Shown one piece after another: positions 36,587 to 45,497 of a stretch of DNA of 64,000 bases. Location of the stretch: NCBI RefSeq assembly GCF_003967535.1, contig NZ_BIFR01000002.1, positions 868,001-932,000 of the forward strand, in the 5' to 3' direction. How positions within the stretch are numbered: position 1 is the first letter of the stretch; every line of letters begins with the position of its first letter. A model generated the notes under the pieces. The model saw only the letters and a program-made list of their open reading frames with translations, had not been told where the DNA came from and ran no database searches. Source of the stretch: Tengunoibacter tsumagoiensis (lineage in GTDB: Bacteria > Chloroflexota > Ktedonobacteria > Ktedonobacterales > Ktedonobacteraceae). The position numbers and the translations under genes are program-made.

Positions 36587-37861
36587 CTATCGATTGAAAT
36601 CTAGCTGGAGGTGTGTTGATACACACCATGATGGATGAATTCTGTAACATGGTATCATACGAGCATTCTGGTAAGAAATAATGTATCCCCGTTTTTTTAA
36701 GATGCTCAGAAATCGATGTAAAGAGCCAGAAGGAAGACCAGTCAAACAGTGGAGTGTTGGGAGATCAACGCCTTCAGACATCGGCCAGAGTGTTGTCAGC
36801 AGTTGTTGCGTATATCTTCCTTGAGGCAGATACATTCTTGAAACGGAGGTTTGCAGCAGCCTCTCTTGCTGGAATGGTTGGTGTTTCTCTTTCTCGTTCA
36901 TTGGTTTCTCTGTTGTGCTTGTCCACGCTTGCAAGACAAGACTTCCTACGATCAACGCGCCGCTTAGATAGACAAAGGGCCCAAAACGCTCGTGAGCAAA
37001 GAGATAGGCAAAGGCCGCTCCTGCAACGGGTTCGAGGGTCCCAAGGAAGGTCAAAAGGACTCCATTGACATAGCGTCGCATCGTGATCATCGTAATCATT
37101 GGGAGAAGTGTTGTTGCCAGACCCACATAGGCAAACGTGAGGTTATCCTGTGGCAAGATGAAATGAACCACCTGCCAATGACCAAAGAAGAACGCATACA
37201 GAAGCATTTCGATGACCATGGTCAATAACTCTATCCCAAAAACAGCGCGGAGCGATATCGTGTTGTTCTGTCGTGATTGATGCCAGAGCCTTTCGGTCAG
37301 AAACGAATAGCTCAACAACAATACCCCTCCCACCAGAGCAAGAAGATCACCAGCCCAGTGCATCGTTGAGACGGAAAGTAAGACGGCGATGCCTATCGCA
37401 GAACAGAGGCAGGCCAGCCAGGTGAGCAAAGAAATCCGCTGTCGACAGAGGAGCCATAAGAGAAGCACAACGATAAGACCATTCAGACAAGAACATATCG
37501 CCGTCTCTGTCATGCTTGTACTGGTCATTGCCAGCGTCAGGCACAGCAATGCGATCGACATACAACTTCCCAAACCACATCCCCAGAGGAGGATGCTCCA
37601 ACTCATTCTCCAGTGAGACCAGATGAGACAAAAAAGTGCAGCCGGAAGGAGCCAGACCATTTGTGCTGCTAGAAACAGAGCGGTATCGATGTGCTGAAGC
37701 GTTGGTTTCGCAACGGGATAGAATGAAGCGGAAAGCAAACTCATCAGAATAAATGCCCCATATCCCCAGAGGCGTCGTGAGCAGACGACGTTCTGAAAGA
37801 GCAGACGTCCGTTCCTCAACACGCGCGTACGTTTCGAGATCGATCGATCAGGTGTTTTCAT
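36587..37861 (-). CDS. EamA/DMT transporter with C-terminal winged-helix domain
   Basis: 424 residues. Ten hydrophobic helices in two EamA repeats (YGAFILMSLLSASFYPVAKP, LNGLIVVLLLWLLCRQRISL, LALVGGVLLLSYSFLTERLW, VGLATTLLPMITMITMRRYV, LGTLEPVAGAAFAYLFAHER) occupy residues 30-320. After a charged linker, VDLPTLHCLTGLPSGSLHRF and LSILKKRGYIISYQNARMIP form a winged-helix-like tail. Drug/metabolite transporters normally stop after helix 10. AAGGA sits 2 nt before the ATG. The tail may sense or regulate; the substrate is unknown. Confidence 0.8.
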   Translation of the reverse strand: MKTPDRSISKRTRVLRNGRLLFQNVVCSRRLWGYGAFILMSLLSASFYPVAKPTLQHIDTALFLAAQMVWLLPAALFCLIWSHWRMSWSILLWGCGLGSCMSIALLCLTLAMTSTSMTETAICSCLNGLIVVLLLWLLCRQRISLLTWLACLCSAIGIAVLLSVSTMHWAGDLLALVGGVLLLSYSFLTERLWHQSRQNNTISLRAVFGIELLTMVIEMLLYAFFFGHWQVVHFILPQDNLTFAYVGLATTLLPMITMITMRRYVNGVLLTFLGTLEPVAGAAFAYLFAHERFGPFVYLSGALIVGSLVLQAWTSTTEKPMNEKEKHQPFQQERLLQTSVSRMYLPQGRYTQQLLTTLWPMSEGVDLPTLHCLTGLPSGSLHRFLSILKKRGYIISYQNARMIPCYRIHPSWCVSTHLQLDFNR

Positions 37862-37922
37862 GATCCTTTTCTTCCTTTTCTGTTTCTCGTTTTTAAGCTT
37901 TTGAAGGTATAAGTTTGTATCC

Positions 37923-38597
37923 TTATGTATTCATCTGTAGGTAGTGAATAGTGTGTGCATGACCATCTGTACAGGCAATACCTGAGAAGCCGCCAGAGGA
38001 AGCCAGTGGAAGGAGGTGTAAGCGTTGTCGCAGATGGACCACCTCGCTCAGGCTGTGTAGTTCTTCCTTCCATTCAGATGAGATCCATTGATCTGGCCAT
38101 GTGTTTGCCTGTCCATTCAGTGGTTCAGGTGGCAGTCTCATGATCCCTGGTGATTTTTCTATTGACCAAAGAGGAACATTTGGGAAGAGGAAAGGTTCTG
38201 GAGCAGGCTGTCTCTTTGAATACTGCCTGGGGATGAATAGTAGCAGCATCCAGAGGAGAACACCAACGCCTGCACCCGCCCCGATCACTCCACTCAGAGA
38301 CAACGCATAGAAGACTGGGGGAAACTGGAGAGAAACAGATGTTCTTGAACAGAGAAAGCCGACATTTGCGAGCAGGCTGAGTATGCTTCCAAGAAACACG
38401 AAAACAAGAACTCTTCGGCACACTCCCAGAAGCGATGAAGAGGAGGATCGTCGACCATCATCTCTTGCCTGCCCTGATCGATGAGGAGTGTCTGGTCTCT
38501 GTTGTTTTTGGTGCCTGTGTTCCTTGTGGAATGGCTTAGAAAATGACATGACTGGCGTCTTCTTCTGTGAGACGAACTTTTTTGTATGTGTTGTCAT
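37923..38597 (-). CDS. Membrane protein, two TM segments, unknown
   Basis: 224 residues. A basic, Gln/Arg-rich N-terminus (KEHRHQKQQRPDTPHRSGQA) precedes two TM helices, VLVFVFLGSILSLLANVGFL and SLSGVIGAGAGVGVLLWMLL, then a soluble C-terminal ~85 residues with LWSIEKSPGIMRLPPEPLNG. AAAGGT precedes the ATG. Not recognised; it is one of several small membrane proteins in this minus-strand run. Confidence 0.6.
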   Translation of the reverse strand: MTTHTKKFVSQKKTPVMSFSKPFHKEHRHQKQQRPDTPHRSGQARDDGRRSSSSSLLGVCRRVLVFVFLGSILSLLANVGFLCSRTSVSLQFPPVFYALSLSGVIGAGAGVGVLLWMLLLFIPRQYSKRQPAPEPFLFPNVPLWSIEKSPGIMRLPPEPLNGQANTWPDQWISSEWKEELHSLSEVVHLRQRLHLLPLASSGGFSGIACTDGHAHTIHYLQMNT

Positions 38598-38646
38598 TAG
38601 AGAGCACCTTTCTTGTTCTACTCCGCCGTATAAGGAGGCGATAGAT

Positions 38647-39771
38647 TTATCGTGACATGCCTTTTAATTTCTGCCGTTTGATTCTGCTCCATTCTTCTTT
38701 TGTTGGCGGATGTGCGCGCTGTCGCATACGTTCTTGTCCTCCTCGACGCTCTGTTGAGAGAGGCGTTGAAAGGGAGGAAGAGCGCGGTTGTTTTTCTTCC
38801 TGGATAGATTGATGAGGCAGGGGGACCAGTGATTGTCCGTGTGTGACGAGGTCATAGACAGTCCGACAGATCGTATGGCGAGCAGATTCCCACCCGCTTT
38901 GTTGATGTCTGGTCTGGTCAAAAGACTGGCAGGCATGAAGAAAGGCATCAAACAGTGTCGTCCCATAGATGTGATCAAGTCCCCAATCAAGTCGTCCCAC
39001 CATCCCCAGCCCAAAGGCTTCATCTCTGCGCTCAAATGCGACAACTGTTCCATCTTCGGACTGCGCACAGGATCGTAGTCCTGGTGCAATGTGCTCCACA
39101 CCCTGGTTGGGCATAAACGGCAGCTCCCAGGGCTTCTGTTCGCCCTCTTGTCCTGTCAGCGCTGGTTGGAGTGCAGTCGCAAGCGTACTTTGTGCGCGGA
39201 CGCGAATGGTCCGGCGGTCCCAGGTATCGGGCGTGAGTGCAGAGGTCGATGCATCTGTCGCCACATGGCTTCTGCGCTTGCCCCCTAACGCACTATTCCA
39301 TGTTTCTGCACCATCGCCAATAGCAAGGATGGGCATGCCAATGTAGGTTGCTAATTGGGCCAGTGCCATTTCCCAGGCCATCGGCCAACTTTCTGGTCCT
39401 GATCCCTGCTTCTGTTCTTTTCCCAAGGGGTGCCAATCTCCTCCCTGGATACCTGCTGGGAGAACCAATCCATCCATTAACTGGATCAGCGGCCAGAGAG
39501 ATTGATACTGGTGCTTGTGAGTGGGAAAGGGCCACAGCGGGATGAGAAAGATTCTCCCTTGCATCCGTTCTATCGCCCATGCACTGACCGCATCGGTTAC
39601 CAATAGCGGTCCTTGATGGCTCTGTTTCACTGGAATAGGAATGCCAATGATGGGTTGATGGCTGCGTGAGCCGGGAGCTTTCCACGCATCGAATGGCTCT
39701 TCACGTCGTCCTTCAGTATTCCCAGCCATCTTTGTAGCAAACAGTGTGTCTAGGGAAGAATCAGTGATCAT
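38647..39771 (-). CDS. Class I glutamine amidotransferase-like (C26) protein lacking the catalytic Cys
   Basis: 374 residues from ATG 39771 (AAAGGA 9 nt upstream). PIIGIPIPVKQSHQGPLLVT, IFLIPLWPFPTHKHQYQSLW, LMDGLVLPAGIQGGDWHPLG and MPILAIGDGAETWNSALGGK follow the gamma-glutamyl-GABA hydrolase (PuuD, C26) fold. The nucleophile elbow normally reads G-I-C-R-G; here it is A-I-G-D-G, so the Cys is gone, and no HPE motif is seen later (GLGMVGRLDWGLDHIYG). About 90 C-terminal residues are disordered and basic. A pseudoenzyme, perhaps a binding protein. Confidence 0.7.
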   Translation of the reverse strand: MITDSSLDTLFATKMAGNTEGRREEPFDAWKAPGSRSHQPIIGIPIPVKQSHQGPLLVTDAVSAWAIERMQGRIFLIPLWPFPTHKHQYQSLWPLIQLMDGLVLPAGIQGGDWHPLGKEQKQGSGPESWPMAWEMALAQLATYIGMPILAIGDGAETWNSALGGKRRSHVATDASTSALTPDTWDRRTIRVRAQSTLATALQPALTGQEGEQKPWELPFMPNQGVEHIAPGLRSCAQSEDGTVVAFERRDEAFGLGMVGRLDWGLDHIYGTTLFDAFLHACQSFDQTRHQQSGWESARHTICRTVYDLVTHGQSLVPLPHQSIQEEKQPRSSSLSTPLSTERRGGQERMRQRAHPPTKEEWSRIKRQKLKGMSR

Positions 39772-39872
39772 TGTTTCTGTTCCTTTTCTTACGTTGTGAT
39801 ACGAAAAAAAGATGCGTTTCACGCAGAAAAATAGCATTGACTCACTACAATGGTTGTCGAGAGAGCATCTGT

Positions 39873-41273
39873 TTATCTTTCGGAGATAGGAACATGCCAG
39901 ATGGCTACCTGTGATCCGAGCGCACCTCCAAGAAAGTGGCCCGTAGGAGACCATGAAAGCGCCCTTGGCACCTCCTTTTGTCGTTGGATGAACAACGGGG
40001 TACGTCTTTGTTGAGACCAGATAATGAGCGTGTGATCCTCTCCACCACTGGCAAGGAGCCTTCCATCAGGAGAAAAAGCCAGCGATCGTACGGATTGTGT
40101 ATGCCCTTGGAGATGGATCGCTTCGTCCAGACAATGCGCTCCAAAGGTATCAAGTTCCTGATGCTGACAGATGCGCCCATCCATCCATAGGGAGATCACA
40201 TGGTCATCACCTCCTATGGCAAGGCTTCCTGTAGAGGAAAGGGCTGCACTTCGTAAGGCTTGCTGATTCACGGAATAGTAGCCATGAAGCTCTTGCCCGT
40301 TGAGCGCACTCCACATCCGAGCAAGACCACCTTCCGAGACCGTGACCACCGTTGTTTGAGCGATAGCAAGCGCCTCAATAGCAGAGGTATGGTGGCGGAA
40401 GATCACAAGCGGTTGATACGACTGTCCACTCCACACCACTGCCTGATTATCAGTTCCAGCAGAGAGTGCACGTGGTACTGACTCCTGCGTCCATCCCAGT
40501 GAGGTAAGAGGTGCTGTGTGTTGTGTCGCATTTTCAGCAAGCAGGACACCTGTAGCAGCATTGAAAAAGGAAACGGTATTTGATGAGCCGATGAGGAGAT
40601 GCGTTCCGTCAGGGGACCAGGCCATGGCTTCTATAGGGGCTGAAAATTGATATCTGGAGCGAATAGTTCCTCCCTCTCTATTCCACACAAACGCGCTCCC
40701 ATCGGTGCTACCTGAGGCAATGATCCTTCCATCAGGGGACCAGGTCAGTGTTCTTACCGGTTGCTGATGGTGAGCAAACAGGGTCTGTAGTGAGAGGAGC
40801 GTGACTGGTTCTGGGGATGGAGTCATGAGGTGTTGGGTGAAAGCCGTCGTTATGCCAGATCCCAACCCAAAGCAACTGGAAATGGCCAGCAGACTGAGCA
40901 GTGAGCGTCGGGAACAGGGCAACACTGTCTGCGATTTCTGATGGATTCGACTCTTTTCCCGGGCATGCTTCCAGCGTGATGTTGTGTGCGGACGTTCTGG
41001 TTCAAGGACGAAGTGGCTTCCAGAAGGAAAGCGAGCATCTGCAAACTGACCCGTTGTGAGGAGCAAGTGATTTCCAGACACTGCGCGTAACTGATACTGA
41101 ATGGGGGTGCCAAAGGAATCAACGAAAGGATAGCCAAAACGCGCAGCAAGCGTCATAATCCATGGACCAATTGCGGCCTGATCATCTACCTGTACTCGAT
41201 GCACGCGCATTGCGGTAGGATCAATCATCCCACGTTGGGGTCGTTGCTCGATAATGATCTCTCGTCGTGCCAT
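39873..41273 (-). CDS. Ubiquitin-like N-terminus - TM - seven-bladed WD40 protein
   Basis: 466 residues from ATG 41273 (AGGAG 9 nt upstream). Residues ~1-80 (REIIIEQRPQRGMIDPTAMR, YQLRAVSGNHLLLTTGQFAD, FPSGSHFVLEPE) look like a beta-grasp ubiquitin-like domain of the EsaB/YukD type; this assignment is tentative. A TM helix (SLLSLLAISSCFGLGSGITT) follows, then seven WD40 blades, e.g. VRTLTWSPDGRIIASGSTDG, IEAMAWSPDGTHLLIGSSNT, VRSLAFSPDGRLLASGGEDH and VPRALSWSPTGHFLGG, enough for one complete propeller. Part of its 5' end is duplicated at 50 kb. Confidence 0.8.
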   Translation of the reverse strand: MARREIIIEQRPQRGMIDPTAMRVHRVQVDDQAAIGPWIMTLAARFGYPFVDSFGTPIQYQLRAVSGNHLLLTTGQFADARFPSGSHFVLEPERPHTTSRWKHAREKSRIHQKSQTVLPCSRRSLLSLLAISSCFGLGSGITTAFTQHLMTPSPEPVTLLSLQTLFAHHQQPVRTLTWSPDGRIIASGSTDGSAFVWNREGGTIRSRYQFSAPIEAMAWSPDGTHLLIGSSNTVSFFNAATGVLLAENATQHTAPLTSLGWTQESVPRALSAGTDNQAVVWSGQSYQPLVIFRHHTSAIEALAIAQTTVVTVSEGGLARMWSALNGQELHGYYSVNQQALRSAALSSTGSLAIGGDDHVISLWMDGRICQHQELDTFGAHCLDEAIHLQGHTQSVRSLAFSPDGRLLASGGEDHTLIIWSQQRRTPLFIQRQKEVPRALSWSPTGHFLGGALGSQVAIWHVPISER

Positions 41274-41915
41274 GCTCTCTTTCTCCTGGTTTCTCATCCT
41301 GCGAACAGCATCCTGGTCAAGGATGGGAAAAGGACAATCAACAGGAGTGAGTATACCAGCTGAGGAGAGGGAGCAGCGGGGGAGGGCAGGGAGAGGTAGG
41401 AGGAGGCAGAGGGGCGATGGAAGCGAAGGGCAAAGAAGAGGAATGAGGGGGGGCGACGTCAGAACATGTCTCTCATCTGCTGATTGCTGCTCAAGATCGC
41501 CTGCCTTTGTGCTGCCTCTCCAGTATCATCAATACTTTCCCCTCTTATCAGCTAGACTTCTTGTAAAGCATGAAAAGAACAAACCTCACTCTCCTTGCTT
41601 CACAGAAATGTCAAAGCAAGAGAGTGAGACAACCGAGAGAGGAAGAGTGATGGCGACAAAGGAAACCGAGCTGACTCCAGCCAAACGAAAGCGGCTTCTC
41701 AAGAAGTTTGGTCCCAGTCCAAAAGGATATACGACCAGAGAACTCGAGCAATTTCTTGATCTGCTCTACGGAATGTATAGTCATGTCTATACTGCCTCCC
41801 AACTCTCTGAAGTGGTAATTAGTGATCCATTTGATCGATCTGAGACTCCTCGACAGATCAAGTTGGTAGAATTTACCGATTGGCTAGAAGCAGTACTTGT
41901 GTAGCCAGGGACTTT
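41127..41915. repeat. Long direct duplication, copy A
   Basis: The segment covering the first ~49 codons of the WD40 gene, its upstream region and the whole 84-residue ORF recurs almost unchanged at 50014-50800 in the same orientation, with a few substitutions and a small length difference near 41455 (copy A) / 50340 (copy B). A further block, 41918-41986, recurs at 51027-51095. The copies bracket the insertion-sequence nest. Confidence 0.9.
41650..41904 (+). CDS. Small conserved protein of unknown function, copy A
   Basis: 84 residues: MATKETELTPAKRKRLLKKF, GPSPKGYTTRELEQFLDLLY, YSHVYTASQLSEVVISDPFD, then IKLVEFTDWLEAVLV. GAGG lies 7 nt before the ATG; an earlier in-frame ATG at 41608 is possible. 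The protein is mostly helical with a basic N-terminus; no domain recognised. An almost identical second copy is at 50535. That the frame is intact in both copies supports it being a gene. Confidence 0.65.
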   Translation: MATKETELTPAKRKRLLKKFGPSPKGYTTRELEQFLDLLYGMYSHVYTASQLSEVVISDPFDRSETPRQIKLVEFTDWLEAVLV

Positions 41916-42134
41916 GAAGCCGGTTGCCCGGTATGGCTTTCGTGGCCTGGGTCTACCCACCTGGAGCGACAAACTCTTGCAGGAAGTGATACGCCTCATC
42001 CTGTTTGGTGGAGGAGAAATTTTCTCGTAGAAAAATCCCATGAGGGTGAACAAAAAGCTCTATCTGTGGTATCCCCTTGTCAATGAGTTTGGGTGAGGTG
42101 AGGTTGAAGAAAGAAGTGAGAAGCATCTCTGTTC

Positions 42135-42872
42135 TCACGCTTTGTAGTATTGGGCCTGGAATGTGCCGTCAAGCCAGCGTTCCCACCAATCTTCAAACGA
42201 TCCATCCTGGCGATGGAGACGGGAAAAGGTCTTTTCCCCGCTCAGTGTTTCTTCGCCATATCCAACAGTAACGAGGTAGAGGCGACCGCTTCGAGCGTGC
42301 AGATAGAAAGCATCCTCCGATTGCCAATCACAGATGTGTAAAAAAGAGGTTGGCCATTCGCGCTCAGAAAGACGGATCAGCCTGGGATCTCCGTGCTCCT
42401 GTTCAAACTGTTCGAGGTCAATGTCAATGGTTTGGAAGAGGAACGGATAGTTCTTATGGCAAAATGCTTCTCCGAACTCTTTCACAAGGTCGTTCATCAT
42501 CATTTCTTTATAGCGAGGATCCTGGCGAACCCAGTAGCAGAACCCTCCCAAAGAGCCAATCAGGCCTGTGTCGGGGCCGAAACCGCCATTGGCAACCTGG
42601 AGATAAAGCGCACGGAGGAGGGGAGGATGAGCAAAGCCCATCACTTCTTCCGTCATCTGAAGTTGGGCTTCTGAGGCTTTCGGAAATTCGAAGCCGGTGT
42701 GTGGGTCGTGTGTCAGCTCTCGAGAATGGAGGCTCCCATTCTCAAAATAATGACCACCATGTTTGCCCAGGTGGATATCCGGACCGTACCAGCGTTGCTG
42801 ATGACACCGTTCCAGGATACGTTGACAAAGATTGGAAAAGTCGCTCTCCTTCTCATGAGTCGCTTGAGCCAT
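42135..42872 (-). CDS. SMI1/KNR4 (SUKH) family protein
   Basis: 245 residues from ATG 42872, which has GGAGGG 7 nt upstream (the frame opens 24 codons earlier). EAQLQMTEEVMGFAHPPLLR and ALYLQVANGGFGPDTGLIGS are the SUKH signature (E-x2-hG-h-hPpxhr-h-h...NGG-G); the rest, HICDWQSEDAFYLHARSGRL and SFEDWWERWLDG, fits SMI1/KNR4-like proteins. SUKH proteins are frequent immunity proteins of polymorphic toxin systems, but also occur without toxins. No toxin gene was found beside it. Confidence 0.8.
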   Translation of the reverse strand: MAQATHEKESDFSNLCQRILERCHQQRWYGPDIHLGKHGGHYFENGSLHSRELTHDPHTGFEFPKASEAQLQMTEEVMGFAHPPLLRALYLQVANGGFGPDTGLIGSLGGFCYWVRQDPRYKEMMMNDLVKEFGEAFCHKNYPFLFQTIDIDLEQFEQEHGDPRLIRLSEREWPTSFLHICDWQSEDAFYLHARSGRLYLVTVGYGEETLSGEKTFSRLHRQDGSFEDWWERWLDGTFQAQYYKA

Positions 42873-42925
42873 AATAGATCCCTCCATACCATTTACCGCC
42901 ATTTTGCCGATCAGAGGGAGAGATG

Positions 42926-43450
42926 TCATTTCTCTGCTCTCCATGCAATCACACTGCCGACAAAAGCAAGAACCATGCAGGTGAGGAGACCATCATAGCC
43001 CCAGTTGTCAATGTCACCGATTTTGCCACTTGGAGCACTGCCAGGTATGTTGTGTACTGGCCAGCCAGGCCAGCGCCCAAACTGGCTGACGTTCGTGCAA
43101 GAGCAAAGGAACAAAAAGAGCATCAGGCCGAGTGCCAGAGCTATCGCCAGCGCACATCCTCGGAGAGGCCGTTCATCGTGATGAAACGTGCGATCCTGCC
43201 AAAGGGCGCCCAGCGTTGCTAGGAGCACCAGCCCACCAAGCACCGGGATCACCCAAAGATTCGGCACATTTTGGAGGATCTCGTGATCGGGAAGAAGAAT
43301 CTGACTGCCTAAGTTGAGGAGCTGCCAGCCTGTAAAAGTTACAAGGGAGCCATCAGAGGTGGAAGTTGTCAAGTAGGGGAGAAAGCAAAAAGCAATCAGA
43401 GCGAGAATACAACTCGTCATCGTTATCAAATGGCCTTGAACGCGAGACAT
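42926..43450 (-). CDS. Four-TM membrane protein, unknown
   Basis: About 174 residues starting at ATG 43450, preceded by GGAGG at 5 nt. Hydrophobic segments: ITMTSCILALIAFCFLPYL, VIPVLGGLVLLATLGALW, GCALAIALALGLMLFLFLCS and YDGLLTCMVLAFVGSVIAW. Not recognised. It sits 53 bp upstream of the SUKH gene on the same strand and may be co-transcribed with it. Confidence 0.65.
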   Translation of the reverse strand: MSRVQGHLITMTSCILALIAFCFLPYLTTSTSDGSLVTFTGWQLLNLGSQILLPDHEILQNVPNLWVIPVLGGLVLLATLGALWQDRTFHHDERPLRGCALAIALALGLMLFLFLCSCTNVSQFGRWPGWPVHNIPGSAPSGKIGDIDNWGYDGLLTCMVLAFVGSVIAWRAEK

Positions 43451-43524
43451 CTTTTCCTCCATGTGACATGCTCAAAGTACCACATTTTCTTTTTTTTGCA
43501 TTGTCCTTTCGAAAGGAGATCGAT

Positions 43525-44484
43525 ATGAAGCCTTCACAGCATACCACATCCCAGCCCGTTGAGCCAGCTTTGCAGGAAATCAGCGGTTGGTACCAGAGCA
43601 TGCATCACCGCCTGAGCCCCCGCTTTGCTCGATCAGAAGTCCACCAGCACATGCTCTGCAAGCCATCCTGAGCGATATTCCGCGCAAAAATGGGTGGCAA
43701 ATCGCGGAACACGCCCGGCAGGATCGACCCTACGGCATGCAACGGTTGCTTTCGCGTGCTGTCTGGGATGAAGACGGTGTGCGTGATGACCTGCGAACGC
43801 TGGTGTGTCAGAGCTTGCTTCCCACCCGTTCTGAGCACACATCTCCCCCGTCCCGGTCCTGGTCATCGACGAGAGCGGTTTTCCCAAACGGAGACGGCAT
43901 TCCGCTGGCGTGGCTGCTCAGTATTGTGGGCGCACCGGCTGCGTCGAGAACTGCCATATGGGCGTCTTTCTTGATGATAAGTGGAATTGAAAACAATTGC
44001 CACTTATCTCCTATTACGTAGCTTTGACACTCGTTCCTCTCCTATTCTTAAATGCCTTGATGACCCCACGATCGTGTCATCCTTCCTGGTCTACGCACCT
44101 GCTGACACACCGTTGTCGCTCATGGTTCAGGCCATCGGTGCTCGTTGGCGCATTGAAGAGGACCTGGAAGCCTGCAAAGCACTGGGTCTGGATCAGTATG
44201 AGGTGCGTGGGTACCGCAGCTGGTATCGCCATCTTACGCTCGTCTTGCTGGCCCAGGCCTTCCTCTTAAGCATCACGGTTCAGGCGAATCTTCCCGTTTC
44301 GTCACCAGGACCACGTTCCCCACGCATCGCTTTGACCACCTCGGAAGCCCGTCACCTGCTGGCCCACCTGTTTTTTCCAGCTCCCAGCAGTGCATCGCTG
44401 ATCTGTCAGTGGTCACTTTTTCGACGCACCCACCAGTATTGGGCGGGCTACTATCACCGTCGTCGCCGTGCAAAAAGCGACTGA
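43525..44484 (+). pseudogene. IS701-family transposase, multiply frameshifted
   Basis: ATG 43525 has GAAAGGAG upstream. Frame 1 gives WYQSMHHRLSPRFARSEV; a second frame gives LSDIPRKNGWQIAEHARQDR and MQRLLSRAVWDEDGVRDDLR; a third gives VLVIDESGFPKRRRHSAGVA (first catalytic Asp region); later frames give IGARWRIEEDLEACKALGLD, QYEVRGYRSWYRHLTLVLLA. These match IS701-type DDE transposases, but at least two frameshifts and a central deletion remove function. Ends of the element were not located. Confidence 0.8.
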
Positions 44485-44600
44485 GTTGGCTTTTCCCTAG
44501 GCCCAATCACCGATCCTCTCATTTCCCGGGAGTTTTCCGGGGAAATCATTCAGCTCACGCTTGCTTTTTGGTGTTTGTTTTTCACAAAAGGAGTGTTTCC

Positions 44601-45341
44601 ATGACGTTTATCTCAGTTGCGGAAGCGGCTACCCATCTGGGGATTAATGTCAAAACGCTGCATCGCTGGCTGGCGGATGCACATCTTTGTCTGCAAAGCC
44701 ATCCTCATGATGGCCGCAAAAAAGGCATTAGTGACCAGCAGCTCCTGCTGCTGGCAAGCCAGCATCATCGATCCACCCCCTCCCTTCCTTCGGAGCCGCC
44801 CGCACTGCCAGATGCACTGCTCACCTTGCCAGAGCAGATCACCGGATTGCAGACGCAGATCGCGGCATGACAGCAACAGGTGGCTGATCTCACGCACCTC
44901 TTCACACAGCACGTGTCCATGTCCACCATCCACACAAGCACACTATTGTCCAAGACTGCCAAGGCGGACAAGCCGTTGTCCAAACCCACGCCTGCTCGTG
45001 CAGCACCGAAGAAGCCTGCCAAGCCAGCACACGTCATCGCACGCGTCGAGTATGCAGAACACGGGCGCTACGTGGTCACCTGTCCCAAGCACGGTGTGCT
45101 GCCGTTTGAGCCAGATACACAGGAGTGGTTTGCCTGGGTGGTGGAGCAGGAATCATTTCGCTTTGTGGGCAAAGAGGGGTATTTCACGACCCATCATTGG
45201 TGGAAGGTGCCTCAGGGAGCCTGGCGAGCGCATCGGAAGATCCGCAACCAAACGCACTCACTGCGCCTGGCACCCAACCAGGAACTGACGATTGCCGTCC
45301 TGGAGCTGGCTGCGCAACAGATCCAAGCACACCTCGCCTAA
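44601..45341 (+). pseudogene. HTH protein gene interrupted by an in-frame TGA
   Basis: From ATG 44601 the frame reads FISVAEAATHLGINVKTLHR (MerR/excisionase-like HTH), then SDQQLLLLASQHHR, and meets TGA at 44868. The same frame continues QQQVADLTHLFTQHVSMST, a Pro/Lys linker, and a C-terminal part RYVVTCPKHGVLPFEPDTQE, TTHHWWKVPQGAWRAHRKI to the stop at 45341. It therefore looks like one 246-codon gene with a single nonsense mutation. The passenger-like HTH gene follows the IS701 remnant by 116 bp. Confidence 0.65.
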
Positions 45342-45497
45342 CGACAGGGGCATGGTCCTCGTATTGCTGAGCTTTTGGGGCTGGCGTTGGTCATCATGCT
45401 TCAAAAGAAGTACCACTGTAGTGCTGCCTTTGGTTTCAAGCCCGACTGGGCTCCACAGGGTTGGACTGCACCCAAGAGACCACACCACAAGTAGGTT

